Shown: positions 1-8,208, counted from the stretch's first letter. The stretch is 45,481 nt of DNA from CAYUCJ01 sp049282265 (GCA_049282265.1 JBAPTR010000113.1:1-45481), one strand, 5' to 3'. Notes: a model not told the origin generated them from the sequence alone. Translations and numbers: made by a program.

Positions 1-58
1 CCGCCGGGGTGTTCAAAAAGCGTCTTACTCTTAAGTTTGATGACTTCGTAAAAAGGTA
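1..58 (+). repeat. Dispersed intergenic repeat, partial copy
   Basis: Bases 6-25 match 17 of 20 positions of bases 12711-12730. Bases 33-57 (TTTGATG followed by TCGTAAAA) match the reverse complement of 12766-12790, and more loosely of 171-198. The window therefore opens inside a repeat that recurs in the intergenic element near 12.7 kb. No coding potential is apparent. The left end is cut by the window border. Confidence 0.6.
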
Positions 59-63
59 TCAAC

Positions 64-98
64 GTGCCCATGGACGGGCACGCAAATCAATGGGGTGC
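64..98 (+). repeat. Direct repeat, copy 1 of 2
   Basis: This 35-base stretch recurs in the same orientation at 398-432, with about four fifths identity and a shared ATCAATGG core. It begins with a short palindrome, GTGCCC and GGGCAC around ATGGAC. The two copies bracket the two hairpins and the doubtful small ORF at 178-396. Function unknown. Confidence 0.55.
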
Positions 99-119
99 AG
101 CGCAACCTTTTATTTGTAA

Positions 120-181
120 GGAAACCGAAAATCACACTTTTCGGTTTCCGTCAGTAAAAAGTCCAGTGACGGACTTTTTAC
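120..181. repeat. Two tandem perfect hairpins upstream of tatD
   Basis: Hairpin 1 pairs 120-131 with 138-149 (12 bp, loop TCACAC). Hairpin 2 pairs 154-164 with 171-181 (11 bp, loop AGTGAC). The second arm of hairpin 2 belongs to the TTGATG..CGTAAAA dispersed element, read on the minus strand through 198. They may act as bidirectional terminators or as parts of a mobile repeat. No uridine run follows either hairpin, so a terminator role is not demonstrated. Confidence 0.55.
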
Positions 182-396
182 GGTTCCATCAAGTTTTGGT
201 TGCTATTTTGGATGAAATGCTGAGAATATGCAACAGAATTGTGAACAAGGCCAACAGATTGCGCTGGAGCAGACATCACATGGCCCATATCCGGTAGCGC
301 TTCCATGATCTGCATTGATTTGTCAATTTCTTGACACATGGATTTCTCACTTTCCGGAGCCCGGATCATGATGATGACATACGGAGAAGCTATCAT
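178..396 (-). CDS. Doubtful small ORF, weakly RebB-like
   Basis: This is a 72-codon ORF with no clear ribosome binding site. The C-terminal half, a Ser-Ala-Pro-Ala stretch then an amphipathic run with HNSVAYSQ and Gln/Asn residues, resembles by eye the alanine/glutamine-rich helix of RebB (R-body) family proteins. The similarity is short and unverified. The stop codon is supplied by the dispersed repeat (CCGTAA), so even if this was once a gene the end may be repeat-derived. An internal ATG at 339 is another possible start. It may well be non-coding. Confidence 0.2.
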   Translation of the reverse strand: MIASPYVIIMIRAPESEKSMCQEIDKSMQIMEALPDMGHVMSAPAQSVGLVHNSVAYSQHFIQNSNQNLMEP

Positions 397-397
397 T

Positions 398-432
398 CTG
401 CCCGTGGACGGACACGTTAATCAATGGCGTGC
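398..432 (+). repeat. Direct repeat, copy 2 of 2
   Basis: Second copy of the element at 64-98, in the same orientation. The flanking palindrome is decayed here (CCCGTGGACGGACACG). It lies about 80 bases before the tatD start. Confidence 0.5.
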
Positions 433-512
433 TTACCACCCGGCGATTCGTTTGGAATGATATCATAAAGACACATCCCGCTTTCAAAAGGATACGGACC
501 GGAAGGAGTATT

Positions 513-1289
513 ATGCTCATAGACACACATGCCCATCTCGACATGGAGGATTTTGAAAACGACTTGGAGGAAACCCTTGCAAGGGCCATCGGATGTGGCA
601 TCAGCCGGATTGTCACTGTCGGCATTGACCGTCAAACCTCCGAAGCAGCCTTAGAGATCGCCAAACAACACCCGCAGATTATTGCCGGTGTGGGCATTCA
701 CCCGCACAACGCAGCGCCCTGCCCTGAAAGCGAACTGGCAACTCTGGCCGAATTGACTTCCCATCCCGAAGTGGTGGCGTGGGGAGAAATCGGCCTGGAT
801 TTCTTTCGTCGCTATGCCTCCCCCGATGATCAGTTGAGCCTTTTCAAACGCCAGTTGGAAATGGCCCGCGATCTGGAACTTCCCGTTATCATTCACGACA
901 GAAATGCGCACGAAGAAGTCCTGGAGCTATTGAAATTCATGGGGCCGGGAGAACGAATGGGTGTGATCCACTGTTTTTCCGGGGATGTTGACCTGGCAAA
1001 GGATTTCATGGCCCTGGGCTACTACATCTCCATACCGGGGACGGTGACCTACAAGAACGCCTTGCAGGCCAAGGAAGTGGCCTCTAAGATCCCCCTGGAA
1101 AGACTGCTCATAGAGACGGATGCCCCGTTTTTGGCCCCCGTTCCCCACAGGGGCAAACGAAACGAACCCGCCTTTGTCGCCCTGACAGCGGGGGAAATTG
1201 CCCGTCTGAGACAGATGGACCTTGAGGATCTGGGCAGGATGACAGCTGAAAATGCCAGGGACCTTTTCGGGTTGGGTGATCTGTCATGA
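513..1289 (+). CDS. tatD: TatD family metal-dependent hydrolase
   Basis: A 258-residue TIM-barrel amidohydrolase of the TatD/YcfH/YjjV family. Family members are metal-dependent 3'-5' DNases or related phosphodiesterases in the cytoplasm. Visible metal-site motifs are THAH at residues 5-8, GEIGLD near 95, IHDR near 132, HCFSG near 158 and ETDAP near 208. The reading frame is open from 429, but the start at 513 has a strong GGAAGGAG ribosome site at 501-508 and gives the usual MLIDTHAHLD amino terminus. The stop codon overlaps the maf start by four bases (ATGA), so the two are translationally coupled. The exact substrate cannot be told from sequence. Confidence 0.93.
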   Translation: MLIDTHAHLDMEDFENDLEETLARAIGCGISRIVTVGIDRQTSEAALEIAKQHPQIIAGVGIHPHNAAPCPESELATLAELTSHPEVVAWGEIGLDFFRRYASPDDQLSLFKRQLEMARDLELPVIIHDRNAHEEVLELLKFMGPGERMGVIHCFSGDVDLAKDFMALGYYISIPGTVTYKNALQAKEVASKIPLERLLIETDAPFLAPVPHRGKRNEPAFVALTAGEIARLRQMDLEDLGRMTAENARDLFGLGDLS

Positions 1290-1912
1290 TTTCTCGTACA
1301 ATCAGTGACGATTACCCTCTCATCCTGGCCTCGGCCTCCCCCCGCCGTAAGGATTTGCTGATGCAGGTTGGCTTGCCTTTTACCGCTCTTCACAGCGAAA
1401 TAGAAGAAGGGAACGTTTCAGGGAGACCCGAGGAGGTTGCTTGTTCCCTGGCTCAAGAGAAGGCCATGTGGATTTACGAAACAGGGGCGGAAGGCTGGAT
1501 CTTGGCCGCTGACACCATCGTGGTCATCAACCACGTGATCCTGGGCAAACCCGGAGATGAAAAAGACGCCGGAGGAATGCTTCGTGCCCTTGCCGGCAGG
1601 GAACACCAAGTCGTAACGGGATTTTCCATTGTCTCTCCGGAAGGCACCGAAGTCCACGGCGAGGCGGTGACCACACGGGTTTCAATTAAGCCCCTCACTG
1701 ATAAGGAAATCAAGAGATACGTGAACACGGGAGAACCAATGGGCAAGGCCGGCAGTTACGCCATCCAGGGGATTGGCGCCTTCATGGTGGAAGGGATCAC
1801 GGGGTCCTATACCAATGTGGTGGGTCTGCCGGTCTGCGCGGTGATCGAGGCCCTCAAAAGGCTGGGGGCCCTTGAATCTTTCCCGATCTCGCCTGAAATG
1901 CACGAACTCTGA
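1286..1912 (+). CDS. maf: Maf family nucleotide pyrophosphatase
   Basis: A 208-residue Maf/YhdE-type nucleoside triphosphate pyrophosphatase. The family hydrolyses non-canonical or pyrimidine NTPs to NMP and pyrophosphate and limits their incorporation into nucleic acids. The phosphate-binding SASPRRKDLL motif is near residue 17, the catalytic AADTIV Asp near 73, and GKPGD, TGF and the late KAGSYAIQG segment are all present. The last resembles the dTTP/UTP-specific YhdE group rather than YceF. It starts inside the tatD stop codon. No terminator is visible in the 70 bases before the convergent rlmB end. Confidence 0.93.
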   Translation: MISRTISDDYPLILASASPRRKDLLMQVGLPFTALHSEIEEGNVSGRPEEVACSLAQEKAMWIYETGAEGWILAADTIVVINHVILGKPGDEKDAGGMLRALAGREHQVVTGFSIVSPEGTEVHGEAVTTRVSIKPLTDKEIKRYVNTGEPMGKAGSYAIQGIGAFMVEGITGSYTNVVGLPVCAVIEALKRLGALESFPISPEMHEL

Positions 1913-1982
1913 CCAAGGTCCTTCTGTCTTCCGCGCAGTCCGGTGCAGTGATCAAGTGCGGTAGGGCCAGTGCATTCCTTTC

Positions 1983-2738
1983 CTACCCCATCTGCTGTCT
2001 TCGGATTTCAGCCAGGATGACACCCGCAGCCACGGAAATATTCAGGGATTCCACCGGCCCGCCCCGCGGGATACGGACCACCTCATGGCATCGCTTTTCC
2101 ACCGATGGACTCAGCCCCCGCTTCTCATTTCCCAGGATCAGGGCCACGTCCCGTTCCCAATCAAATTGATAGATGGACTGGGCGCCCTCACCCGAAGTGC
2201 CCAGAATCCAAAAGCCCTTTTTGTCGAGGAGATCCAGCGTCCTTCCCAGGTTCACGACTTTGCATATGGGCATGATGCCCACGGTTCCGGAGGCCCGTTT
2301 CACCACCCCGGCGCTGACCTGGGCAGACCGGTCTTTGGGCAGGACCAGGCCGTGGGCCCCAAAGAAAGATCCAGTTCGAATGAGGGCTCCCAGGTTTCCT
2401 TCGTCCGTGATATGGTCAGCCACAAGGATCAACTTGTAGCCATCGGCCTCCCCTGAGGCCCACAGGATTTCATCCAGACTGCTGTAGAAAAACGCGTCAG
2501 TGAGCGCCACCATCCCCTGATGCGTCAAACCGGGAAATCGTTTTTCAAGCTCGGGAGTTTTCACGGAACGAACAGGAAGGCCATGCGCCCTGGCCAGTTC
2601 GAGGATCTCCCTGCTCCTTCCGGAACGTTTCCCTTCCGCGATCCAGATTTCCCCGATGGGGACGTGCCCATGGATCAGGGCCTCCCGAATCCCGTGAAAA
2701 CCGGGAATGGCATCAGTCAATTTTCTGGTAATAGCCAC
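1983..2738 (-). CDS. rlmB: 23S rRNA 2'-O-methyltransferase RlmB (TrmH/SpoU family)
   Basis: A 251-residue SPOUT methyltransferase. It has an N-terminal ribosome/L30e-like substrate-binding domain (residues about 10-85), then the knotted domain with DEGNLGALIRT near 110, ILGNEKRGL near 203 and ESLNISVAAG near 232. This is the RlmB pattern, modifying G2251 in the E. coli numbering. RlmB versus another TrmH-family member rests on overall similarity. The start is GTG at 2738, without a clear ribosome site, 20 bases after the gmk stop, so it is probably co-transcribed with gmk. Confidence 0.85.
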   Translation of the reverse strand: MAITRKLTDAIPGFHGIREALIHGHVPIGEIWIAEGKRSGRSREILELARAHGLPVRSVKTPELEKRFPGLTHQGMVALTDAFFYSSLDEILWASGEADGYKLILVADHITDEGNLGALIRTGSFFGAHGLVLPKDRSAQVSAGVVKRASGTVGIMPICKVVNLGRTLDLLDKKGFWILGTSGEGAQSIYQFDWERDVALILGNEKRGLSPSVEKRCHEVVRIPRGGPVESLNISVAAGVILAEIRRQQMG

Positions 2739-2758
2739 ACGTGTCTCATATAGGACAT

Positions 2759-3370
2759 TCAGATATTAGGAAGGTCAAACATCCTTCTAAGCGCCGCTCC
2801 AACTCTCTCCGCCCGGCAACGCTCGGACAGGATAATGGCTTTGACCTCTTCTACGGCCTGTTCAAGGTCATTATTGATAACAGCATAGTCGTACCGCACG
2901 AACTTCCCCATCTCTTCCCGCGCCTTTTTCAGCCGTTCCTCAATGATCTCTTTTTCATCCGTGCCTCTCGACTTCAGCCGAGTCTCCAGGGCTTCCATGG
3001 ATGGGGGAAAGAGGAATATGAGGATGCTGTTCTGAAAACCTTTCCTGATCGCCGCCGCGCCTTGGGTATCCAGATCCAGGAGCACATCCAGCCCTGCCTC
3101 CAACTGGCCACGCAGACCCGTTATGGAAGTGCCATACAGGTCATTATAAACGGGTGCCCATTCCACGAATGCACCCTCATCGATCATCCTCTCAAATGTC
3201 TCCCTATCGACGAAACAGTAGTCCCGACCTTCCTCTTCCCCGGCCCTTCGATGTCTCGTGGTATGAGAAACGGAATAGCTCACATCCTTCATGCGCTTTC
3301 TCACGCCCCGCACGACCGTGGATTTACCACTGCCCGAAGGTCCGGATATGACGAAAAGCTTCCCCGGCAT
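2759..3370 (-). CDS. gmk: Guanylate kinase
   Basis: A 203-residue cytoplasmic guanylate kinase converting GMP and ATP to GDP and ADP. The P-loop GPSGSGKST is at residues 10-18. The GMP-binding region follows (SVSHTTRHRRAGEEEGRDY near 35-53), then GTS and the DLDTQGA segment near 98. The length is typical. It starts two bases after the stop of the RemA-like gene, within the order yicC-remA-gmk that is also known from Bacillus (yloC-remA-gmk). rpoZ, often the next gene, is replaced here by rlmB. Confidence 0.96.
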   Translation of the reverse strand: MPGKLFVISGPSGSGKSTVVRGVRKRMKDVSYSVSHTTRHRRAGEEEGRDYCFVDRETFERMIDEGAFVEWAPVYNDLYGTSITGLRGQLEAGLDVLLDLDTQGAAAIRKGFQNSILIFLFPPSMEALETRLKSRGTDEKEIIEERLKKAREEMGKFVRYDYAVINNDLEQAVEEVKAIILSERCRAERVGAALRRMFDLPNI

Positions 3371-3372
3371 AT

Positions 3373-3645
3373 CTAATCTTCCAGGTCCTCTTGTCTCAGG
3401 TTACAGTTCGGGCTGAATCGCTGTGAAAGCGTCTCGGATTGAATGGCCGACAGGATGACGTGGTTACTGTCAGTAATGAGCACGGAACGCGTGCGCCTGC
3501 CCTGGGTCGCGTCTATGAGTCTCCTGTCCTCCCGCGCCTCATCGCGCAACCGTTTTATGGGAGCTGCGTTGGGAGAAATAATAGCGATGACCCTTCTGGA
3601 CACCACCGAATTACCAAAGCCGATGCTTACAAGCTTGGAACTCAT
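3373..3645 (-). CDS. remA: RemA/DUF370 family regulator homologue
   Basis: A 90-residue DUF370 protein with the family opening KLVSIGFGNSVVSRRVIAI and the RDEAREDRRLIDATQGRRTRSVL core. In Bacillus, RemA is a ring-forming DNA-binding activator of matrix and osmoprotection genes. Its role in Gram-negative anaerobes is not established. The ATG at 3645 is preferred over an upstream in-frame GTG at 3663 because AAAGGAG lies about 9 bases before it and the homology begins there. The gene sits between yicC and gmk, the conserved neighbourhood of this family. Confidence 0.85.
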   Translation of the reverse strand: MSSKLVSIGFGNSVVSRRVIAIISPNAAPIKRLRDEAREDRRLIDATQGRRTRSVLITDSNHVILSAIQSETLSQRFSPNCNLRQEDLED

Positions 3646-3659
3646 GGGATACACTCCTT

Positions 3660-4541
3660 TCACTCGACGTTTTGGACCTGCTCTCTCAGCTTTTCCAGCT
3701 CTGCTTTTATTTCAATGACAGTCCCGGAAATGAGGGCGTCCGATGCCTTTGTACTCAAGGTATTAACTTCCCGGTTGATCTCCTGAATGAGAAAATCGAA
3801 CCGCCTTCCAAGGGCTTCATCCCTTGAAAAATACGACTCGAACTGGTCCAGGTGACTCTTGATCCGTACCAGTTCCTCGGTAATGTCGGCCTTCTCCGCG
3901 AGAATGGCCGTCTCCTGGGCGAGTCTCGCTTCATCGATATCCACATCACTCACCATGGCCGCAACCCTTTCCTTCAGCCTCCCGGCTCGGTAAGCGGCTA
4001 CTTCCGGAATGCGCTTTTCGATCTCAATCACGTAGTTCCTCATGGTGCCAAGCCTCATCCTGAAATCCGCCTCGAGTGCCTCCCCTTCCCTGGCCCGCAT
4101 AGCCTCATAGGAATCGAGGGCCTTTTCAAGGACCTCAACAAAACCAGGCCTCATCTTGTCCACATCGGGGGTTTCCGGTCGAGCCACGATAACATCCTTG
4201 AACTGGCAGACGGTGTCCACCCGGACATTTCCCTCTACCCCCAATCTCTCCTTGAGCTGCTCAATAATCCTGACATAGGAATCGACGAGCGGCTCGTTCA
4301 GCTCAAGTTCATAGGGCGGATTGTCGCCATTGCCCTCCATCTGAATGGTCACCTCTATGCGGCCCCGCCTGACCCTGGAGGCGACCAGCCTCTTCAGGTC
4401 TTCTTCCATGGCCTGGAAATTCCGCGGTATTCTGAGAATGATATCACGGTACCGGTTGTTGACCGAACGGATCTCGGCCAACAGCAACGAGCCCTCGAAA
4501 TCATGGTCCGCCCTGCCGTAAGCAGTCATGCTATTGATCAA
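3660..4541 (-). CDS. yicC: YicC/YloC family endoribonuclease
   Basis: A 293-residue YicC-type protein. Family members are described as endoribonucleases acting on RNA, with links to stationary phase and small-RNA decay. The N-terminal SMTAYGRA and the EIRSVNNRY segment mark the first domain. The C-terminal DUF1732 part runs over about residues 205-293, with RRFDFLIQEINREVNTLSTKA near the end. I place the start at a TTG (4541), which gives the usual MINSMT beginning with an AGAAGGGAG ribosome site about ten bases upstream. The next ATG (4529) is the alternative. It overlaps the DUF4416 gene by 11 bases. Confidence 0.88.
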   Translation of the reverse strand: MINSMTAYGRADHDFEGSLLLAEIRSVNNRYRDIILRIPRNFQAMEEDLKRLVASRVRRGRIEVTIQMEGNGDNPPYELELNEPLVDSYVRIIEQLKERLGVEGNVRVDTVCQFKDVIVARPETPDVDKMRPGFVEVLEKALDSYEAMRAREGEALEADFRMRLGTMRNYVIEIEKRIPEVAAYRAGRLKERVAAMVSDVDIDEARLAQETAILAEKADITEELVRIKSHLDQFESYFSRDEALGRRFDFLIQEINREVNTLSTKASDALISGTVIEIKAELEKLREQVQNVE

Positions 4542-5073
4542 GTGCTTTTTTCTCCCTTCTTTGCTCCATATAGGTTTCCCGGACCTTTCTGAATTCTTCA
4601 CGGATCCATGGTTCGGCATAGTCTCTGTAGGTCCATGGCAGGAGCCCGAACTTTCCTTGATGAAACACAAGGGTCAAATCGGCATAGATACCTCGGGAAA
4701 GATAGATGCGGTGCACATAATTTTTGCCCGTTGCCAGGATCAGTCTCTCGGCGGAAATGTAGCCCGGATCGATGTTGATCCTTCTGGTCTTCCCCGCAAG
4801 ATACTTCTGTTCACATTCATTGGTCCGGAGTTTGATATCGACGATATCTTCCGGGGGCACCAGCCTTTCAAAAGAGACAAAACGCCGGTGGAGCGGCCAA
4901 CCCATTTCCCTCTCGTAGTACCTTGTGCGATCGAAAAAACATGCCTTGCTGATCCAGTCCACGGGACCGAATGCTTCGGACAGTTCATCCACCACAGTCT
5001 CCACCAGGTCCTTTTCCGGAGAAAAAAGACTGAGTATGAGTTTCACGGGCTCCGGTTCACGGGGATGGCTCAT
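4531..5073 (-). CDS. DUF4416 family protein
   Basis: A 180-residue protein of the DUF4416 family, whose function is unknown. Recognisable conserved blocks are NIDPGYISAERLILATGKN near 97-115, HRIYLSRGIYADLTL near 118-132 and LLPWTYRDY near 142. There is no signal peptide or membrane segment. The gene overlaps the yicC start and lies 43 bases downstream of rfaE1, so it probably belongs to the same transcript. No biochemical role can be assigned from sequence. Confidence 0.85.
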   Translation of the reverse strand: MSHPREPEPVKLILSLFSPEKDLVETVVDELSEAFGPVDWISKACFFDRTRYYEREMGWPLHRRFVSFERLVPPEDIVDIKLRTNECEQKYLAGKTRRINIDPGYISAERLILATGKNYVHRIYLSRGIYADLTLVFHQGKFGLLPWTYRDYAEPWIREEFRKVRETYMEQRREKKALDQ

Positions 5074-5116
5074 GGGGCGTTACCTCTATGCTACATCGTG
5101 TGCTTCACATTTCATA

Positions 5117-6139
5117 TCACACATCGCGACCGCTAGGTCGCCCATCCCCTATCGCCCTCTTCAGGTCCTCCGCCTTCACGGTGGAGGTCCCTATTTCACC
5201 TACCACAATGCCGGCCGCGAAATTGGAAATAAGGGCCGAGGATCTCATATCCAGACCTGAGACCAATCCCAGGCACAGGGCACCTATGACCGTATCACCG
5301 GCACCAGTGACATCATACACCTTTCTGGCCACCGTGGGGATGTGATGGACCTCCCCCTCCCTCTCAAAGAGGGTCATGCCCGATTGTCCCTGGGTAATCA
5401 GGACGGCCCTGCATTCCAGTTTTTCAAGCATTCGACGGCCGGCCTTCAACAGGGTCTCCTCGCCCTCAATCTCAAAACCGCAATAAGTGCCTGCCTCATG
5501 ATGGTTGGGGGTGATCACATCCACGCCGCTATAGTGCTGAAAATTTCCGATCTTGGGATCCACCGCCACAATGCCTTTCCATGATTGGGTCAACTGTACG
5601 AGGCCTTTCATCACCTCGTTGGACACGACCCCTTTTCCATAATCCGAGACCACAACGGCATCAATGGAAGACAGGTTATTTTTCACGAAATCCAGGATCT
5701 TATCCGTTGTTTCACCTTGAATCTTTCCTCTGCTCTCCCGGTCGAAGCGAACCACCTGCTGGTTTTGCGCAACCACCCGCGTCTTGATGCTCGTGGGCCT
5801 CCCGGGCTCGACGATGAGGCCTCCCGAGACCAGGCCGGCCTTTTCAATTTCGCCGAGCAGCTCTTTGCCCGTAGCATCGTCTCCTATCACCCCGCACAAG
5901 ACAGGTCGCGCTCCGAGGGTGGCCATATTGAGGATCACGTTTGCGGCCCCGCCGAGCATCTTGGTTTCCCGATTGACGGCCACCACGGGCACCGGGGCCT
6001 CCGGCGAGATCCTGGACACCTTGCCCCAGATATACTCATCCATAATGACATCGCCCAGCACGAGTATCCTTGCGGCGTAAAACCGGTCAACGGACGCCAT
6101 AAGGCCTGCTGGGTCGTAGTCTGATTTGATTTCTTCCAT
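5117..6139 (-). CDS. rfaE1: D-glycero-beta-D-manno-heptose-7-phosphate kinase
   Basis: A 340-residue PfkB-family sugar kinase matching the kinase half of HldE. It makes heptose-1,7-bisphosphate for the ADP-heptose of the LPS core. GDVIMDEYIWGKVSRISPEAPVP is near residues 30-52, with GGAANV near 66. The ATP-site and catalytic DVTGAGDTVIGA (Asp as base) is near 283. The adenylyltransferase half is absent and must be encoded elsewhere. The ATG at 6139 follows GGGAGAA. An upstream in-frame ATG at 6223 would add 28 unconserved residues. The last codons (PSGRD) are encoded by a dispersed repeat copy at 5122-5141. Confidence 0.9.
   Translation of the reverse strand: MEEIKSDYDPAGLMASVDRFYAARILVLGDVIMDEYIWGKVSRISPEAPVPVVAVNRETKMLGGAANVILNMATLGARPVLCGVIGDDATGKELLGEIEKAGLVSGGLIVEPGRPTSIKTRVVAQNQQVVRFDRESRGKIQGETTDKILDFVKNNLSSIDAVVVSDYGKGVVSNEVMKGLVQLTQSWKGIVAVDPKIGNFQHYSGVDVITPNHHEAGTYCGFEIEGEETLLKAGRRMLEKLECRAVLITQGQSGMTLFEREGEVHHIPTVARKVYDVTGAGDTVIGALCLGLVSGLDMRSSALISNFAAGIVVGEIGTSTVKAEDLKRAIGDGRPSGRDV
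5122..5141. repeat. CATCGCGACCGCYAGGTCGC repeat, copy 1
   Basis: This 20-base element matches 19 of 20 bases at 8189-8208. It contains the inverted repeat GCGACC/GGTCGC and lies across the 3' end of rfaE1, so it supplies the protein's last residues. Confidence 0.6.
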
Positions 6140-6338
6140 ATCGGTTCTCCCAAACGCCCTCTGGATCTCCGCACTCAGTCCTTTCACGGGAAGGGAGTTT
6201 ATCTTACCATCCTCCAGTTCCATTGTCCATACCCTAAAGGCTTTCCCTTGCGGAGATCGCGACGTGCAACATTATGAATTTTCAACACAAATCAACTTTT
6301 TCCTCTGCGACTCCGCGAGAGATTCCAATTCTCCGTGA

Positions 6339-6779
6339 TCACTTCCTTGTCCAGGTGGTGGTCCTTCCCAGCAGGGAAAAACCTATATAGCCCCTGAACT
6401 TCAGGTTTTCCCCTTCCATCCAGGCCTTGCACTTGTAGGTCTTACCCTTGTCAGGATCATAGATTTTGCCGCCTTCCCACTTGTTCGGGCCTTTGAACTG
6501 CAAGCCCTTGAGGATTTCAAGACCCACAATTTTCACGCTCCGCTTGGACTCCTCTGGATTCTTGTCATCCACTTTTTCCTTCCCTTCCTTATTCAGGGGC
6601 ACCTTGAGCCACACGATCCTACCGCAGTAGGCATCCCCGCAGGAATAGACGTTCACAAGGGACTTCCCATTCTCCGTCAGCCATTTCCCAAGGATAGTAT
6701 CCCCGCTCTGATCCGCCGCGTAAGCGTTGACCCCGAAAACCAGTAACAAACCCGCAAACAGCAAAACCCATTTCTTCAT
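6339..6779 (-). CDS. Exported DUF2147 family protein
   Basis: A 146-residue protein with an N-terminal signal peptide (KKW, a hydrophobic run to about residue 20, cleavage likely after AYA), so it is periplasmic. The mature part shows the DUF2147 pattern: LGKWLTENG, CGDAYCGRIVWLK, GGKIYDPDKGKTYKCK and LKFRGYIG. The family is a small secreted beta-rich domain of unknown function. The start at 6779 has an AGGAGG site 6-7 bases upstream. An in-frame TTG two codons earlier is unlikely. It is probably monocistronic. Confidence 0.88.
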   Translation of the reverse strand: MKKWVLLFAGLLLVFGVNAYAADQSGDTILGKWLTENGKSLVNVYSCGDAYCGRIVWLKVPLNKEGKEKVDDKNPEESKRSVKIVGLEILKGLQFKGPNKWEGGKIYDPDKGKTYKCKAWMEGENLKFRGYIGFSLLGRTTTWTRK

Positions 6780-6868
6780 GATCAACCTCCTCCTTTCTTT
6801 TTGGTCCGTCAGTTGAGTACTATTTGTGTCCCCTTACCGGACGTCCTTTTTCACCGCCAGGTCGCGCC

Positions 6869-8017
6869 TCAAACCTTCCGCAACGACAGGCACATCTTGA
6901 GATATGTCAGAGGATTCTTCAGGACCGACCGGTAGGTCTTGCGGCCGAAGATGATATCCGTCATCGCCTCACAGATCCGCTGGCCGCAGAAGCGAAAAAG
7001 AAGCGACCTGAACTTCAGGTGATCGTATGCCAGTCCGGAGATATACCTTCCCCATTTAAGGTCGAGCAGGATTTCCTTTCTAAGATCGTCTTCATAGTAC
7101 TTTTTCACCAGGTTGGGGATAAGCCGCCCTTTTGCCAAGGCCTTGGCTGCCAGTCTTGCACTTCGAATGGCCAGCGAGATCCCTTCACCTGTCAGGGGAT
7201 CCACCAGACCGGCGGCGTCCCCAACGAGGATAGACCGGTTTTTTACAAAGCCGTCGCCACGGGGTATGATAGGAATGACGAAACCCCTTTTGCTGACCTC
7301 CGCATTCCTTGTTATCCCGAGATAAAAAAGGTACTTTTCAAGGATCTCTTCCAGGTCTATCCTCCCCTTTCTCATCTGTCCCAAGCCGATGGAAAGGTGG
7401 TCTTTTTTCGGGAAGACCCACCCGTACCCCCTGGGAACGACACCGAAATCGAAACGAACGGCGGATTGAAACCTGCTAAACAGCAAAGGTTTCACCCGGA
7501 CTTCGGCCTCCAGGGTGGGGGCAAGATAACTGTGCCCGGGAAATCCAGCCTTCCGGGCGACGGTGCTCAGTGCGCCGTCAGCACCGACAAGAAAACGACA
7601 TCGAAACGCTCCCTTGCTCGTCCGGATGACCAGCGATTCATGTCGGGTTTCGAGTTCTTGCACCCTGCAGCCTGACGCGATGTGAACGCCCTCTTTTTCG
7701 GCCGCATTCACCAGAGCGAAATCGAAGCGGTTCCGCATGGTCGTGGACACGACAGGTTCATCTCTTCGAACCAGGAAATGGACCCCGCCTGCCCGCTCAG
7801 TCACTTCCGCCGCGTAGCAGTTCCTCTCGATGGTCTGTTTTGCCTCGTCGGGCAATTCGGCCACCACCCTCGGGATGATCCCGCCGGCGCAGACCTTTTC
7901 CCGCGGGAGTTCCTCCTTTTCAAAGAGGATGACGCTGAACCCCTCTTGCGCCAGGCATCTCGCCGCAGTGGCGCCGCCGGGTCCGCTGCCCACGACGGCC
8001 ACATCATATATTTTCAT
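6869..8017 (-). CDS. Geranylgeranyl reductase family FAD-dependent oxidoreductase
   Basis: A 382-residue flavoprotein of the geranylgeranyl-reductase/digeranylgeranylglycerophospholipid-reductase family. These enzymes saturate prenyl chains or act as related FAD monooxygenase-fold reductases. The FAD-binding GSGPGGATAARCL is at residues 10-22. The KVCAGGIIPR segment, which marks this family, is near 42. The second FAD motif GDAAGLVDPLTGEGIS is near 285. Starts at 8035 or 8017 are possible with no good ribosome site, and 8017 gives the common MKIYDVAVVG terminus. In bacteria a quinone or lipid side chain is the likely substrate, but this is inference. Confidence 0.8.
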   Translation of the reverse strand: MKIYDVAVVGSGPGGATAARCLAQEGFSVILFEKEELPREKVCAGGIIPRVVAELPDEAKQTIERNCYAAEVTERAGGVHFLVRRDEPVVSTTMRNRFDFALVNAAEKEGVHIASGCRVQELETRHESLVIRTSKGAFRCRFLVGADGALSTVARKAGFPGHSYLAPTLEAEVRVKPLLFSRFQSAVRFDFGVVPRGYGWVFPKKDHLSIGLGQMRKGRIDLEEILEKYLFYLGITRNAEVSKRGFVIPIIPRGDGFVKNRSILVGDAAGLVDPLTGEGISLAIRSARLAAKALAKGRLIPNLVKKYYEDDLRKEILLDLKWGRYISGLAYDHLKFRSLLFRFCGQRICEAMTDIIFGRKTYRSVLKNPLTYLKMCLSLRKV

Positions 8018-8188
8018 GGTCTTACTGGATTTCATGGAAGCAAACATAATGGAGTAAGAAAAAAAAGTAAAGCATGGAGACCCAAATTCGAGGCCCGCTT
8101 CGATGGAAATGCCATGTGCGTTTTGTGATATGGGATGTACGTATCGGGATATGGGATAAGGGACAAAACAAACAAAGAACGTATCTAC

Positions 8189-8208
8189 CATCGCGACCGC
8201 CAGGTCGC
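8189..8208. repeat. CATCGCGACCGCYAGGTCGC repeat, copy 2
   Basis: Second copy of the element at 5122-5141, differing at one base. The arms CGCGACC and GGTCGCG can form a 7-bp hairpin with loop GCCA. Confidence 0.6.

Noticed and set aside
120..181. Twin hexaloop hairpins as an ANTAR target
   Set aside because: Loop TCACAC lacks A1/G4, there is no terminator after them, and hairpin 2 is part of a dispersed repeat; only AGTGAC fits by chance.
64..297. 77-codon ORF on the plus strand
   Set aside because: It runs through the direct repeat and both hairpins, has no ribosome site and no protein-like pattern.
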